The position numbers and the translations under genes are program-made. A stretch of DNA of 64,000 nucleotides from Prionace glauca. Taxonomy: Eukaryota; Chordata; Chondrichthyes; Carcharhiniformes; Carcharhinidae. The DNA lies in contig CM075743.1 in NCBI GenBank assembly GCA_037974335.1, positions 50,471,346-50,535,345 of the forward strand. Direction: 5' to 3'. Numbering within the stretch: position 1 is the first letter of the stretch; every line of letters starts with the position of its first letter. This document shows positions 46,046 to 57,645 of the stretch, piece by piece. The notes under the pieces were generated by a model that worked only from the letters and a program-made list of their open reading frames with translations, ran no database searches and was not told the origin of the DNA.

Positions 46046-47744
46046 TAATGTTTCTTTGACTACTAAAACACTTTCAAGAGTCCAACATAACAGGTAGAGA
46101 ACCTGAATATTATTGCACTGTGTATGACAGCCTTTTGGAAATGTGTAATGTTCCTTCAGATATTTTACAAATTAAAGTATAGTTTTATAATAAAGTGTGA
46201 TGCTGGCCTTCTCATTGACGCCGACTACCCGTGGATTAATAAAAAGCCATGTATTTCAGCCTTGTATCATGTACAATAATAATCGATGCAGGAATCCTCC
46301 CGTGTGCATCTATTTTTAAATGGCATTCAAATGGAACTGTTCAGTCACCCCATAATCAACCCAGTTGTAATCCTAACATTTTATTTGTTGGGTTTTTCTC
46401 ACTGCAGTTCAACAAAAGATATAAAAAATAAGCAGCGGGAACTTAAATTTTTAAAATAACATTTTAAGAACATTCTAAAGCATATTGTAATGTAGGGTAA
46501 CCGAGATAACCCAATTACCTCTGAAAAGTATCGTGAGTTATTTTGCAAGCACCTGAGGGAGCAGACAGGGCCTCAGTTTAACATCTCACCTGAACTTCAG
46601 CATCTTTAACTGTGCACCTTCGCTCTGCGTACTGTGCTAAAATCTTTATGTGGGTCTTTAGGACAGGGTTCTGAACATGTGACCTCCCAACTCAGAACAT
46701 TGCTCTCGAGTTAAGGCAGCCACAGAGGGTTATTAAGGTGGATTGCAGTTATTTCAGATTGAGCCTGCCATCAGCATACTAGCGTCAAGTTGATGCAGAA
46801 CTGCAGACACACTTGCACAGCATTCCACACCAGATATCCACATGTAGAGTAAATAAAAATCGTTATTAGTGCTTACTGCAGCCAACTCATTGCTGGGACA
46901 TAATTGGAAAAGTTTCCATTCTCATTGTGGACCTGACTGGATTACTTAGTCTTTGGTGTACCCGCCCCTAGACTGGCTGATCTATAAATACTTTGAGACA
47001 GCTGAAATTATACAGAGAAATATGAGACCTTCATACAGTTAGAGCACCATGCAACAAAGAGTAAGGCACTACGGGATATTCGAATTAATTTTAAAGCTGT
47101 GGCTGGGTGTTTCCCAGTACTATCACAACCTTTTGATTGAATATTCCTATGTACAAAGTGCCAAGTGCTTAAATATAATTTCACCAATTAAATTAGTTCT
47201 TGATTTTTGAATAGCTTTAGAATTATTCAGATTACTGGAACATTATAGATATGGAAATAAAAAGTTGGTGAATTGGAAGAGTGTTAGTCTTGAAGGACAT
47301 TTCTGTCTATGGTTTAATAGCTAACTGCATCAACTTCCAGTCACAGATTTTTCATTCAAAGATGTGCACTTATCTAGATTTAATAGCACGTCACCTTTGA
47401 CAGCATCTTTGGAATGACCACCTCCGGTGACGATATCATCAATAGTTGCAAAAAATATTTCAACTGATTCCAGCATAAACTATGAATGCAATCAAAAATG
47501 CAAACCTGGGAAGTCATCTTCACTTGCACAATGAGGGTACTGATGAAATGCAGATTCCAGTTCCAAAATCACAGCTTTCTCACCTCTTAATGGTGGAATT
47601 CCACCCCATGAGAGCAAGACTGATTGATCAACAGAGTGAAAGGGGCAATATTGAATCAGACATCTGTTTTACCTTTCCCTATCCCTATTGACTTCACGGC
47701 TGGAGTTGGAAATAGAGAAAGATATGTATGATGATTTTATTAAC

Positions 47745-48068
47745 ATTTGTTGAGAGGTATTGATCGGGTGGATTCTCAGAGGCTTTTTCCCAAGGCTGAA
47801 ATGGTTGCCACAAGAAGACACAAGTTTGAGGTGCTGGGGACTAGGTACAGAGGAGATGTCAGGGGTAAGCTTTTTGCTCAGAGGATGGTGGGAGCCTGGA
47901 ATCAGCTGCCGAAGGTGGTGGTGGAGGCAGATTCAATAGGGTCTTTTAAGAGACTTCTGGATAAGTACTTTTAAAATTGAGGGTTATAGGTAAGCCTCGT
48001 AGGTAGAGATATGTTCAGTGCAACTTGTGAAGAGCCTGTTTTGTTTTTCAATGTTCTATGTTCTAAAA
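47745..48068 (+). mobile_element. CR1 3' end (28.8 kb subfamily)
   Basis: Open reading RGIDRVDSQRLFPKAEMVAT, YRGDVRGKLFAQRMVGAWNQ, GSFKRLLDKYF and stop, matching the C-terminus of the 28850-32030 element. Tail ends in gttctatgttctaa. Confidence 0.88.
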
Positions 48069-48284
48069 CTTTTATTTTAGGTGCTAATATATGTAATTGA
48101 TTCTCTGAAGGATAATAAGTACCTAATTTGTACGCACCAAAAGTTGCTAGTCGAACTTAGGAAACCATTTGGCCAATATTAGGTATTGAAGCAGAAAAGG
48201 TTTGACTGATGATGTATTTGATCTAAAATGGCTGAACCATCAATGGGAGTTTGTTATAGAAGTTGTTCAAAACACACACACATC

Positions 48285-48592
48285 ATGGGGTGGTGTAGTG
48301 GTTAGCACTGCTGCCTCGCAGTGCCAGGGAAACGGCTCAGTTCCGGCCTCAGGTGGCTATCCGTGTGGAATTTGCATATTCTGCGTAGGTTTCCTCTGGG
48401 TGCTCCAGTTGCCTCCCACAGTCCACAGCGGCTTAGGTTGATTGGCCATGCTAAGCTGCCCCTTAATTTCAGGGAGTTAACAGGATAAATACGAGGGGTC
48501 ACGGGGATATGGCCTGGTTGGGGTGGTTGTCAGTGCAGGCTTGATGGGCCGAATGGCCCCTTTCTGCATGGTAGGAGTTCTATGATTTGATG
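48285..48592 (+). mobile_element. tRNA-headed SINE, tail type 1
   Basis: gggtggtgtagtggttagca, ctcagttccggcctc, tail gatgggccgaatggcccctt ... gttctatgatttgatg. Confidence 0.85.
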
Positions 48593-48597
48593 ATGAT

Positions 48598-48965
48598 CCC
48601 CACAACAAGTCTGGTGAACCTTTGTTGTGTTTCTATGACAATAAGGTAAGGGAAGTAAAACTGCACACACTACTCCAGGTATGGCCTAATCAAAGTTGTA
48701 TACAACTGAAGCAACACTTCACTTCTCCTGTACTCAAACCCTCTTGTAATAAAGGCCAACATACCATTAGCCTTCCTAATTGCCCACTGAAACTGCATCT
48801 TAGCGTTCAAGGACACCCAAGTCCTTTTGTATTTCGACAAACTCTAACCTCTTACCATTTAATAAATACTCTGCACATCTATTCCTCCAACCAAAGTCCA
48901 AGTTAGCTTATATTTTCTGCCCATTATATTCTATCTGCTATGTTGTTGCCCACTCATTGGGCCCT
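48598..48965 (-). mobile_element. Old CR1 fragment, thumb region
   Basis: The reverse complement carries KANGMLAF-like and YCVQF-like blocks in order (plus-strand tactccaggtatggcctaat, aaggccaacataccattagc). Many changes; no open frame. Confidence 0.6.
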
Positions 48966-49859
48966 AACTTACCATATTGATTCTAAGCGCTGGATGGACT
49001 TGAAACTGGGAGTGTTTCAGATCCAACTTTTAGACTCATTCTCAGGCTCCCCCTTACACACTCTGCCTGAAAAAATATCAGCGATTCTGAATCGTTCTGC
49101 ACAAGCCCGTGGGCAGGGCTTACACATCCGAAACACTGCAGCTCCAATCAGAGCCTTCAATTGCAAAAAATACAAAAACAGTTCCCTGCACATCTCTCCC
49201 AGACTGGATAATGCCTCCCCCCTGGCCCCCACAGACATTGCCCCACCCCACAATACTACTGATCCTCCCCACTACCCAGACCAATAAAGGATCCTTGCCC
49301 CCTTCCTCCCCCACTGATCACAGACAGAGTGGCGGTGGAGCCCCCACTGTATCGAACCAATGAACCTCATAGTGACAACAGAATGTGTTAAAGAAGTTTT
49401 AAAAAGAGTAATTCATTCATAAAATTGTTTGCATTACACGCCAGTAAATAATGATCATCCAGAGCCCTTAAAGGATCAGTTGCAGAAACTGTAAGCATTC
49501 GAAACCTCTTGCATAGATAAACACTGTGAAATTGACAGAAGAGATCAGAGAGCCAGAGCTATCAATCAAGCAAGATTCTGTACTCTAGTGGATTTCTGGG
49601 CTTTCAGCCGAGTCTCACTAAGCATTCTTGGCGGAAAGTCCCAGACGTCTATTAAAGGACGGAGACACCTGAGCCCCAGGAGAAACATTACTTGATTGGC
49701 ACATTTTAAACAGCCTGCATTGGCACCCAGCGGCCCCTGTGGCTGCCTCTCACCACTTTCCCAGGTTGGCTTACCCACACCTTCCCCACCCCCACCAACA
49801 ATGGAAGTCCTTCCTCCGGAGACAGCCATGCTGAGCCAGGAATATCCCTAATTCTTGCT

Positions 49860-50204
49860 ACCCATCTTGATGGTGAAAGTCCAGCCCCCTGTCTCCTACC
49901 CGTCAGCCAAATTCCTAACCAGGTCAATAATTTGCCTTCCATTCTATAAGCTTTAGCCAACAAATGGACAACATGGTGGCACAGTGTTTAGCACTGCTGC
50001 CTTGCAGCTCGAGAGAACCAGGTTCAATTCCGGCCTTAGGTCGATGTGGAGTTTGTACATTCTCCCTCTGTCTCTCAGAATACCTTCTAACAATTTACCC
50101 ACTACAGGTGGTATTAGGCTCACCACCTGTAGTTTCCAGGCTTTTCCCTGCACCCCTTATTAAACAGTGGCACAACATTTGCTACCCTCCAATCTTCACG
50201 GTTT
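49860..50204 (-). mobile_element. RT-derived LINE pieces around and inside a SINE
   Basis: 50087-50204 on the minus strand reads ANVVPLFNKGCREKPGNYR in shifting frames, then PPVVGKLLEGIL. 49870-49960 reads AKAYRMEGKLLTWLGIWLTG-like residues. Both fit consecutive parts of a CR1-type RT, separated by the left half of a SINE. Confidence 0.5.
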
Positions 50205-50370
50205 CCCCCGGGTGCTCCGATTTTGTTCCACAATCTGAAAGATGTGCTGGTTAGGGTGCATTGGCCCAAACAGGTGCCGAAATGTGTTGTCTAGGGGAAT
50301 TTCACTGTAACTTCATTGCAGTGTTAATGTAAGCCTTACTTGTGACTAATGAATAAATTTTTAATACCTG
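49965..50370 (+). mobile_element. tRNA-headed SINE, tail type 2, split by RT-derived fragment
   Basis: The head and body at 49965-50086 (ggtggcacagtgtttagcac, ccaggttcaattccgg) stop at ctccctctgtctc. The body resumes at 50202 (cggtttcccccgggtgctcc) and ends gtgactaatgaataaa. The 118 bp between derive from a LINE RT in reverse. Confidence 0.8.
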
Positions 50371-51182
50371 TACAGAAAAATAAGGGCTTTAACAATTTGT
50401 GTCTAATCCTTTGGCAGCACCAAGATCATTCCTAGCTTGCTGAGTGAGACTCATAATGATCTGGCTTGAATTGATTAGTGTTGAAGATCTCAGAACCTGT
50501 TCAATAGCTGTTTCATTCCAATATAATTTTCATTCCCTCACCGTGCCCTGAGCTATTGAAGCCTCTGGCAACAGCTAGCAAACTGTTCTAGAGAAAGATG
50601 TTTGCTATGGGGACAGATTAAAGTCTACCTGGCGTACCACTACGTACAGGAGAGAAACAACAACTGACAGAATTGATAAAGGATGGCCCTGTAGGGATTC
50701 TATAATTTTATTCTATCTTATTATCGCTGTTTTAATAATAAACTGGGGGTGTTTGGATAAACTCGTTTTATGCTGTACAAAACAAGCTGGGATGTCATTG
50801 AGATATGTTGAATATTTAATGGTAGATCTTGTTCATTGCCTTCAAGAAAGTAGGCCTGAGGCTGTAAATTTAAATGAGTGAACAGTAAATTTAAACAGAT
50901 CATTGGAAGGATTTTGCTCATCAAAAAGCAACGAAATATCTGCAAAGGTTCAGGAAACTGAAAGTGAAGTTCGGCACTAAAGAGAACAGCATCGAATCAA
51001 TGAACTCCAGTGAGCAGAATGACTTGTCCCCATCCCAGAACTTTCCTCGAATGGAAGCCACATTTAATCAATTAAAAGCACCATTTTACAAGTTTAAAAA
51101 GCGTTCTTAGTGCATAAGGAAGTGTCCGAAATGTAAACTGCAAATCCTACACTGCCCTGTTACTATAGCAACTAAGTTTAAG

Positions 51183-51478
51183 TTCATTTATTAGTGTCAC
51201 AAGTAGGCTTACATTAACACTGCAATGAAGCTATTGTGAAAATCCCCTAGTCGCCACACTCCAGCGCCTGTTCGGGTACACTGAGGGAGAATTTAGCATG
51301 GCCAATGCACCTAACCAGCATGTCTTTCAGACTGTGGGAAGAAACTGGAGCACCCAGGGGAAACCCAGGCAAACACGGGGAGAATGCGCAAACTCCACAC
51401 AGATGGTGACCCAAGCAGGGAATCGAACCCAGGTTCCTGGAAGGCAGCAGTGCTAACCACTGTGCCACTGTGCTGCCC
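51183..51478 (-). mobile_element. tRNA-headed SINE, tail type 2, reverse, complete
   Basis: tcatttattagtgtcacaag, aatcgaacccaggttcctgg, agtgctaaccactgtgccac. All parts are present in order. Confidence 0.9.
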
Positions 51479-52061
51479 AACTGTCAGTTGTTTAAGAACC
51501 CAATACCAGGTCATAACATCAAAGGCTTCCTTTAAATTAAAAACTTTCACACCTCCCCAATGGAACGCCCGGCCCCCAAAAGCTTAGCTTAAGAGCTGGA
51601 AAGTAAAATATTGTTTTCTCATAAAATATCTTACATTCTAGTAACTTTCAAGAGTGGGTATTTACCTCAGGGGGGAGTGCATGCTCCTCATTCCCTCCCA
51701 CATAAGCACTCAGCTTCTGTCTCAAGGTGAAGTGTCAGGTAACTGCTCTCAATATAGTTACGAATGCTTCTGAGCGCTGTTATAAACTTACCCTGCAAAA
51801 TATGCAGTGTCACCAGGGGTATTCAGCGGGGTAGAGAAACAGAAATCACACCGATGTCACTGCACTTTAATGTTCTGCAGTGTGGTCCTCAGGCAATTCC
51901 TTTAATTCATCACCAGAAATACATCTCACTCCCGCCAACCTGAAAGCACCAACATCTCATCCTGTAATTCAAAACGCTCTCAACTCTGATCAGGTAAATC
52001 AGTAATTGTCTCACGAATTCTTTTTAAATATGTAAAATATAGAACCATCCATAAAATATAA

Positions 52062-52200
52062 AATAAAAACATATTACTGCGGATGCTGGAAACTGAAGTC
52101 AAAAAGAGAAAACGCTGGAAAATCTCAGCGGATCTGGCAGCATCTGTAAGAGAAAAGAACTGATTTTTCATGTCCAGACGACCCTTTGTCAAAGCTGTTC
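52062..52200 (+). repeat. Interspersed repeat (tgcggatgctggaaactgaa type)
   Basis: tactgcggatgctggaaact, aaaatctcagcggatctggc, gacgaccctttgtcaaagct. Related copies at about 340-460 (-), 21070-21212 (-) and 38010-38090 (+). Origin unknown to me. Confidence 0.6.
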
Positions 52201-52563
52201 ACCTTTTTCTCCATTTTTCATTTCCGTGCCCATTGTTATCATGGAAATTGTCTGTAACCTCATCACATCATAACTAAACCCTCCACAGTTACTGGTGCTG
52301 TACTAGGCAGTGTCATCTCAACCCTTCTCATTCAATCAGTCTAAACTACAGAGAAACTACAATTCTCCCAAAGTCCCCAAGTTTTGTGATTTAACTATGA
52401 ACAGTGGAAAAGCAATGTATGTCAAAAAAGGACATCTAATTTTTGAATTGGAACTGAACTCAATGCACACCTTGGCAATTACCCCTCACCTCTACCTATT
52501 TCACCCGAAGATGGTCTGGAATTCTCTAATCTTGTATGGCCCATCCCTACCACCAGCAAGAAT

Positions 52564-52910
52564 GGGCGGCGCGGTAGCACAGTAGTTAGCACTGCTGCTT
52601 CACAGCTCCAGGGTCCTGGGTTCGATTCCTGGCTCGGGTCACTGTCTGTGTGGAGTTTGCACATTCTCCCCGTGTCTGCGTGGGTTTCCTGCGGGTGCTC
52701 TGGTTTCCTCCCACAGTCCAAAGATGTGCAGGTTAAGTTGATTGGCCTTGCTAAGAAATTGCCCCTTAGTGTCCAGGGATGTGTCGGTTAGAGGGATTAG
52801 TTGGAATAATATGTAGGGATATGGGGGTAGGGCCTGGGTGGGACTGCATTCGGTGCAGACTCGATGGGCCGAAGGATGTCTTTCTGCACTGTAGGGTTCT
52901 ATGATTCTAT
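52564..52910 (+). mobile_element. tRNA-headed SINE, tail type 1, well preserved
   Basis: ggcggcgcggtagcacagta, gggttcgattcctggc, tail ctgcactgtagggttctatg attctat. One of the two cleanest copies. Confidence 0.92.
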
Positions 52911-53860
52911 TGGAGAACTTGGCACAGACACAGCCGCAGGACTGGAGAATCCAACCGTGGGCAAGTTCAGAGAACCCAGCCTTTGATTTTGACACTCTGG
53001 GTAGGATTTACCAAGCAATGTGTTTTGTGACAGTGGGAGGCTGCCCTGCTATTGGCTGGTGGCGGGATCTTCCAGTCCCACTGAACATGCCCCTCACTAC
53101 CATGAAATGCATGGTGAGGGTGTGCTGTCAGCGGGACTGGAATACCCCACCAGTGGGAAGGACTGGAAAATCTCACACTTTATATGCAACACCACAGGAA
53201 TTGGTATCAGCAGAGCATTTTTTAGACTTCCTGGGCACAATTTTCTGAATGTATGCTGCCTCGCTGGATTTTCCCACTGTATTTTTAAACATTTTGAAAT
53301 CAAAAATTGAAGAGGTGGGTCCCCCAACCCCATGCTGGTGGGCTGGGCTCTGAATGAGCACGCTTTGCCAGCAACCTTGGCACCTGACAGCTACCCCCAC
53401 CTCCCACCACCACCGAGGGAACAACCCTCCACTCCAAACCTGCCCAATGTAATATCCCCTCCCATGCCAGGGACAACCACTCCGTACCTCCCCAATGGAA
53501 TGCCCTGCCCCCGTAGCAGTATCCCATAGTGCTTCTGTTTTCTTGTTGTCATCTTTTAGTAATCGTGGCATTGGTAAGGTCTACAAGTCAACCTAAGCCA
53601 ACATTGCGAATGTTGACACAATGGTACAAAAATCAATCAAATGTTAACCAACTGCCATTGTTGGCAACACCACATTTATCTTTTCTTACCTTTTGTAAGC
53701 CAGTAAAGCAATCAGGTGTGTCCAGAGCAAAGAATGTACTGGGGGGGTGGGGGGAGGGAGAGAGGGCAGAGGGAGGAGTGGGTGTGGGGAACAGTAAAAG
53801 AGAAACATCAACTGTGTGGCAACCATTAAACTTTGGAAGATGTCCAAATGCCTCACCTTT

Positions 53861-54395
53861 CTAGGCATGATGTAGAATTTCATTTAATTTTTCTTCATAA
53901 AACGTGCTGTTGTCTTGAAGGTCCTCCCAAGGCGTGAAAGCTTCCTCCTCATTTTCCACGTAGGTGTTCCAGCAGTAGTTATACTCTGGCACCTTCATGA
54001 TCCTCAATCGACACCCGACCCCATGCAGCTTCTGCAGACCCTGCTGGATCTCAGCCTCTTCCCACATGTACAGGCGGGCCATGAAGATGGTAAGCTGGAC
54101 GTTGGGGCACTTGCTCAGGTACTCAGCCAGTTTGGCGGCACACACCGCGCAAGGGCTGGAGGACACGTACCAAATGATGGAGTAGCTTAGGCTGCCATCA
54201 CACTCTTTGAAGATATCTGTGAAGAAGGCATCTTCTGCGTGTGTGCCCGCATGCTCATCCTCCACATATCCCTCCGACCTCTCACAATCCGTGCCCTGTT
54301 TCTCCACTGAGAAGCACAAGAAGGTTTTGTGTCGTCCCGAAGAATATTCTACATTTTTGAACTGGAATTTGAAGAAAAGGGATGGCATGCGTTGT
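53861..54395 (-). CDS. APOBEC2: APOBEC2, main exon with the zinc-dependent deaminase fold and stop codon
   Basis: Member of the AID/APOBEC family, expressed in heart and skeletal muscle in mammals; deaminase activity of APOBEC2 is disputed. The exon begins after the acceptor ttcttttccag (AG at 54397-54396). Its first base completes a Gly codon with the upstream exon, and it reads 177 residues to TAG at 53863-53861. Visible in order: FFKFQFKNVEYSSGR, EDEHAGTHAEDAFF with the HAE zinc and proton-shuttle motif, then 26 residues to PCAVC, so the His-Glu-Cys-Cys set is complete with the same spacing as human APOBEC2. RLYMWEE, LRIMK, PWEDLQ and FYEEKL near the end all match the human order. The coding part ends at ...EILHHA, two to three residues beyond the human end. 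No intron is seen between the zinc motif and the stop. It is transcribed toward OARD1. The open frame extends upstream to 54568, but that part is intron. Confidence 0.96.
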
Positions 54396-54581
54396 CTGGA
54401 AAAGAAAGAAGCAGATGTCATTGGACGTAGCAAGAAAATAAAGTAGTTCCGTCTCATCAATGGAGCGTTTAGATAAAATATACAATGGTCAGAAACACTT
54501 TTACATGAAAGCAATTGCATTTGTAAATAGAATATTTTTATCATATTAAAAATCCCAAGGCACTTCATGAGGAATTTTTAT

Positions 54582-54762
54582 AGAATTATAGAATCCTACA
54601 ATGTGGAAGGAGGCCATTCGGCCCATCGAGCCTGCACTGACAACAATCCCACCCAGACCCTATTCCCATAACCCCACGTATTTACCCTGCTAATCCCCCT
54701 GACACTAAAGGGCAATTTAATATGGCCAATCCACCTAACCCGCACATCTTTTGACCATGGGT
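54582..54762 (-). mobile_element. SINE tail type 1, reverse, head missing
   Basis: tagaattatagaatcctaca, ggcccatcgagcctgcactg, caatccacctaacccgcaca; stops before the tRNA-like head. In the APOBEC2 intron, 190 bp from the splice acceptor. Confidence 0.85.
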
Positions 54763-54789
54763 GTTACCATAAAAGAAATTGACACAGAG

Positions 54790-54833
54790 GGCGGGATTTT
54801 TCAGCCACGCTCGCCCCAAAACCGGAAAATCCC
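54790..54833. repeat. Short inverted repeat gggcgggatttt / aaaatcccgccc
   Basis: 12-bp perfect inverted arms with a roughly 20-bp centre; looks like a minimal MITE or its remnant. Confidence 0.55.
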
Positions 54834-54839
54834 GCCCGA

Positions 54840-56100
54840 GCTCACTGGATCTTTGCATGGTGTGTTTCTCCCACCCTGACAGCTAGAACTCTGATGGCGG
54901 GCACAACAGGAAAGCAGCCCCCCTCAAAGTCACAGAAGGAGATCTCAGGGCAGATGATCAAAGGTTTGGTCAGAGGTAGATCGAAAGAGCATTTTTTTTA
55001 AAAAATGAAAGAAATAGAGAGATTTGAGGAAAGGATTCCACAGTTCAGCCTTGGGCTGAAAGCAAGATTGCCAATGATGGTGCAAGGTCAGAAGGAGCAC
55101 AGAGGTCTCTGAGGGTTGTTGCACCAGAGGATGTAACAGAAATTGGTATAATGTAAATATCACTATTCCTAATGCTTTCCAGCTGATATATTCCAGATGA
55201 TCTCCTTCTAGTTATTTAATCTTGTTCTAAACTATGCATCAGCCTCGTTCAGATGGTAGCTCCCTGAAGTCTGAGTAAGAAGGTTGTATGTTTAAACTCC
55301 AAGACTTGACTGTATAATCCCAGCCTTCACTCCAATGCAATAATCAAGAAATAGCAAATGGCTGAGGGTTGCTCTCCAGATTCGGGACAGAGAAAAAGGT
55401 CACGGAGCTTTGCTCCGATGGCTTCTTGTAACTGTTAACTTATGTAGAACCTAACCACGTCTGTAAGGAAGATCTTGATGCACTTCAGAAAAATTGTTTC
55501 CGGAGTACTTGATCATTACTGTTACATGGTAAATGGAAGAATCAATCTACGGGCTTTTGCATGGTTCACCCAACCCGCCATTAGGGAGCCCATCGCACCG
55601 GGGTCAACTTTGACAGGACCACCTGGAAAGGCCAGAGGTCCCACAAAGAACAATCAGGAATGTTTGTGGAAGGATGAGGATTGTGTAGGACCTTTACCTG
55701 AGTGGACAAGATACCCCGTGCCTTGGTTTCATCTGAAGAATGGCACCTCTGACAATGCAGCATTCCATCGGTATTGCCTGTCTGGGTTATGAGCACTAGA
55801 ATGGGCCCTGAGCCCACATTCTCCTGAACCTAAAACCAAGGCGCCAGAAATAAATCCAACCACGCTAAGTCTTGTGGCCTTCTTCAAAGAGAAACCTGGC
55901 AACATTCACCCCTCAAGCAACCTGAAAACATGTTAATTCCCATTCACAAGGGAAGCAGTATTCTGATTAATGTCACTACAGCACTGGCTGTGAATGCCAC
56001 TGTGTACCATTGTTCCCTATGCTTCATCCCTCAATCTGCAGCATGTACAGAAAGTAACCTAGCATACCGTGAACCTTATATACATGCACACAATCTTTCA
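54840..56100. other. APOBEC2 intron, unassigned part
   Basis: Degraded repeats only; no additional APOBEC2 exon is expected here because the two exons join in frame with correct borders. Confidence 0.5.
55225..55345 (-). repeat. Possible second tRNA-like SINE family, degraded
   Basis: gatggtagctccctgaagtc, agaaggttgtatgtttaaac and cttcactccaatgcaataat resemble a tRNA-like head with a B box; a matching inverse piece (ctgacaatgcagcattccat) is at 55750-55775. Orientation uncertain. Confidence 0.4.
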
Positions 56101-56104
56101 AGGT

Positions 56105-56530
56105 AGAAGGGGTGGCATAATCGTTAGCACTGCTGCCTCACAGCGCCAGGAACCTGGGTTTGATTCCCAGCTTGGGTCACTGTTTGTGTGTAGTCTGCAC
56201 ATTCTCCCCGTGTCTGCCTGGGTTTCCTCCAGCTACTCTGGTTTCCACCCACAGTCCAAAGATGTGCTGATTAGGTGGATTGGCCGTGCTAAATTTCCTC
56301 TTAGTCCCTAAAGATGTGCAGGTTAGGTGGGTTGGCCATGCTAAATTGCCCCTTAGTGTCCAAAGATGTGCGGGTTAGGTGGGTTGGCCATGCTAAATTG
56401 CCCCTTAGTGATGAGGGGGACTAGCTAGGGTAAATGCATGAGGGTTCTGGGGAAAGGGGCTGGGTGGGATTGTGATTGGTGCAGACTCAATGGGTTAAAC
56501 GGCCTCCTTCCACTGTGGGATAATATGAAT
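56105..56530 (+). mobile_element. tRNA-headed SINE, tail type 1, with threefold internal duplication
   Basis: The head ggtggcataatcgttagcac and gggtttgattcccagc are normal. The segment ccaaagatgtgcgggttagg ... ccccttagtgt occurs three times in tandem (56257-56307, 56308-56359, 56360-56411) where other copies have it once. Tail ggcctccttccactgtggga. Confidence 0.9.
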
Positions 56531-56689
56531 GAGCCATAATCAAATTACTGACTATGAGAGACTGCTGTATATGTGATGGCTGTCAATAAAAATGTCTGCA
56601 TACATAGGTGGAAGAGGCATGTCTTAGAGAACTGTTAAAAGTTCAATATCAATTAAGATTTTTCATTATATGTAATTAAATTAGGGGGC

Positions 56690-57035
56690 GGCACGGTAGC
56701 ACAGTGGTTAGCACTGCTGCTTCACAGCTCTAGGGTCCTGGGTTCGATTCCCGGCTCGGGTCACTGCCTGTGTGGAGTTTGCACATTCTCCTCGTGTCTG
56801 CGTGGGTTTTCTCCGGGTGCTCCGGTTTCCTCCCACAGTCCAAAGATGTGCGGGTTAGGTTCATTGGCTATGCTAAAATTGCCCCTTAGTGGCCTGGGAT
56901 GTGTAGGTTAGAGGGATTAGCAGGTAAAATGTGTAGGGATATGGGGATAGGGTCTGTGTGGGATTGTGTTCGGTGCAGACTCGATGGGCCGAAGGGCCTG
57001 TTTCTGCACTGTAGGTTCTATGCTGCTGGTTCTAA
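56690..57035 (+). mobile_element. tRNA-headed SINE, tail type 1, well preserved
   Basis: ggcggcacggtagcacagtg, gggttcgattcccggctc, tail gggccgaagggcctgtttct. Close to the 52.5 kb copy, so young. Confidence 0.92.
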
Positions 57036-57547
57036 ATATTTACACACTATCTGGTCAGGGTGCTCATGCTGCCTTCTAACAATAATTAAATCAGTTTAAA
57101 AAGAAAATGGTACATACTAAGAGCAATAAATTAAAACAAATTTCACAGTTCCAACAAGATGTTTGAACTATTCCCACTAATTCTGCTCTCATGTAAATCT
57201 CACAGCAGAGTTTCTGTCTCCACTCTGCCCCACATCAAACTGTCCAGTGACGCCAGCGACACATGGTCTTGAATTTGCAGCACTATCTCTGTGAATGGAA
57301 TTTCCGAGTTATTTTTAACCCTCCTTATCTCAGCTGTGCTGGCAGGAGGAGACACCAGGGGATCAGTAACAACATCCCCCCGTCACCACTACCCACCAGC
57401 CCGAGCACAAGGAGAGATGACAGTGTTTATAGGGGAATCCGCCTGCACTTTGCTCACCCAGAGAGACGAATTCAGAGCAACAAGACCATCTTGGAGCATT
57501 GATCCCATCCTCTGAGAGTCCTAGCCTTCTGTAACACTGGCAGAGAC

Positions 57548-57645
57548 AATGGCTGGAATTTTACTACCCCACTGCCACAGGAATTGGAGCGGGGGGAGGG
57601 ACGCAGTATGGGAACAAGCGAGGCTGTAAAATCCTACCTACTAAA
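57548..57645. repeat. Second copy of the ggaattttac-ended repeat
   Basis: Same ends and length range as 32582-32695; the centre differs. In the APOBEC2 intron. Confidence 0.5.

Larger units (their letters stand above)
42705..47744. other. Intergenic, no gene seen apart from listed repeats
   Basis: Holds an old CR1, one SINE and a Tx1-like end. 46050-47740 is unassigned AT-rich sequence with no frame above noise. Confidence 0.5.
50371..53860. other. Region 3' of APOBEC2, no further gene seen
   Basis: Two SINEs and one other repeat are listed. 53000-53180 and 59400-59560 share the block gatcttccagtcccactga, a further low-copy repeat. No clear AATAAA on the minus strand directly after the APOBEC2 stop. 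Confidence 0.45.

Noticed and set aside
54396-54568. Upstream extension of the APOBEC2 open frame
   Set aside because: A clear splice acceptor and a matching upstream exon show it is intron.
56690-56770. tRNA gene
   Set aside because: A and B boxes belong to SINE heads; the cloverleaf is not complete and the body continues into SINE sequence.
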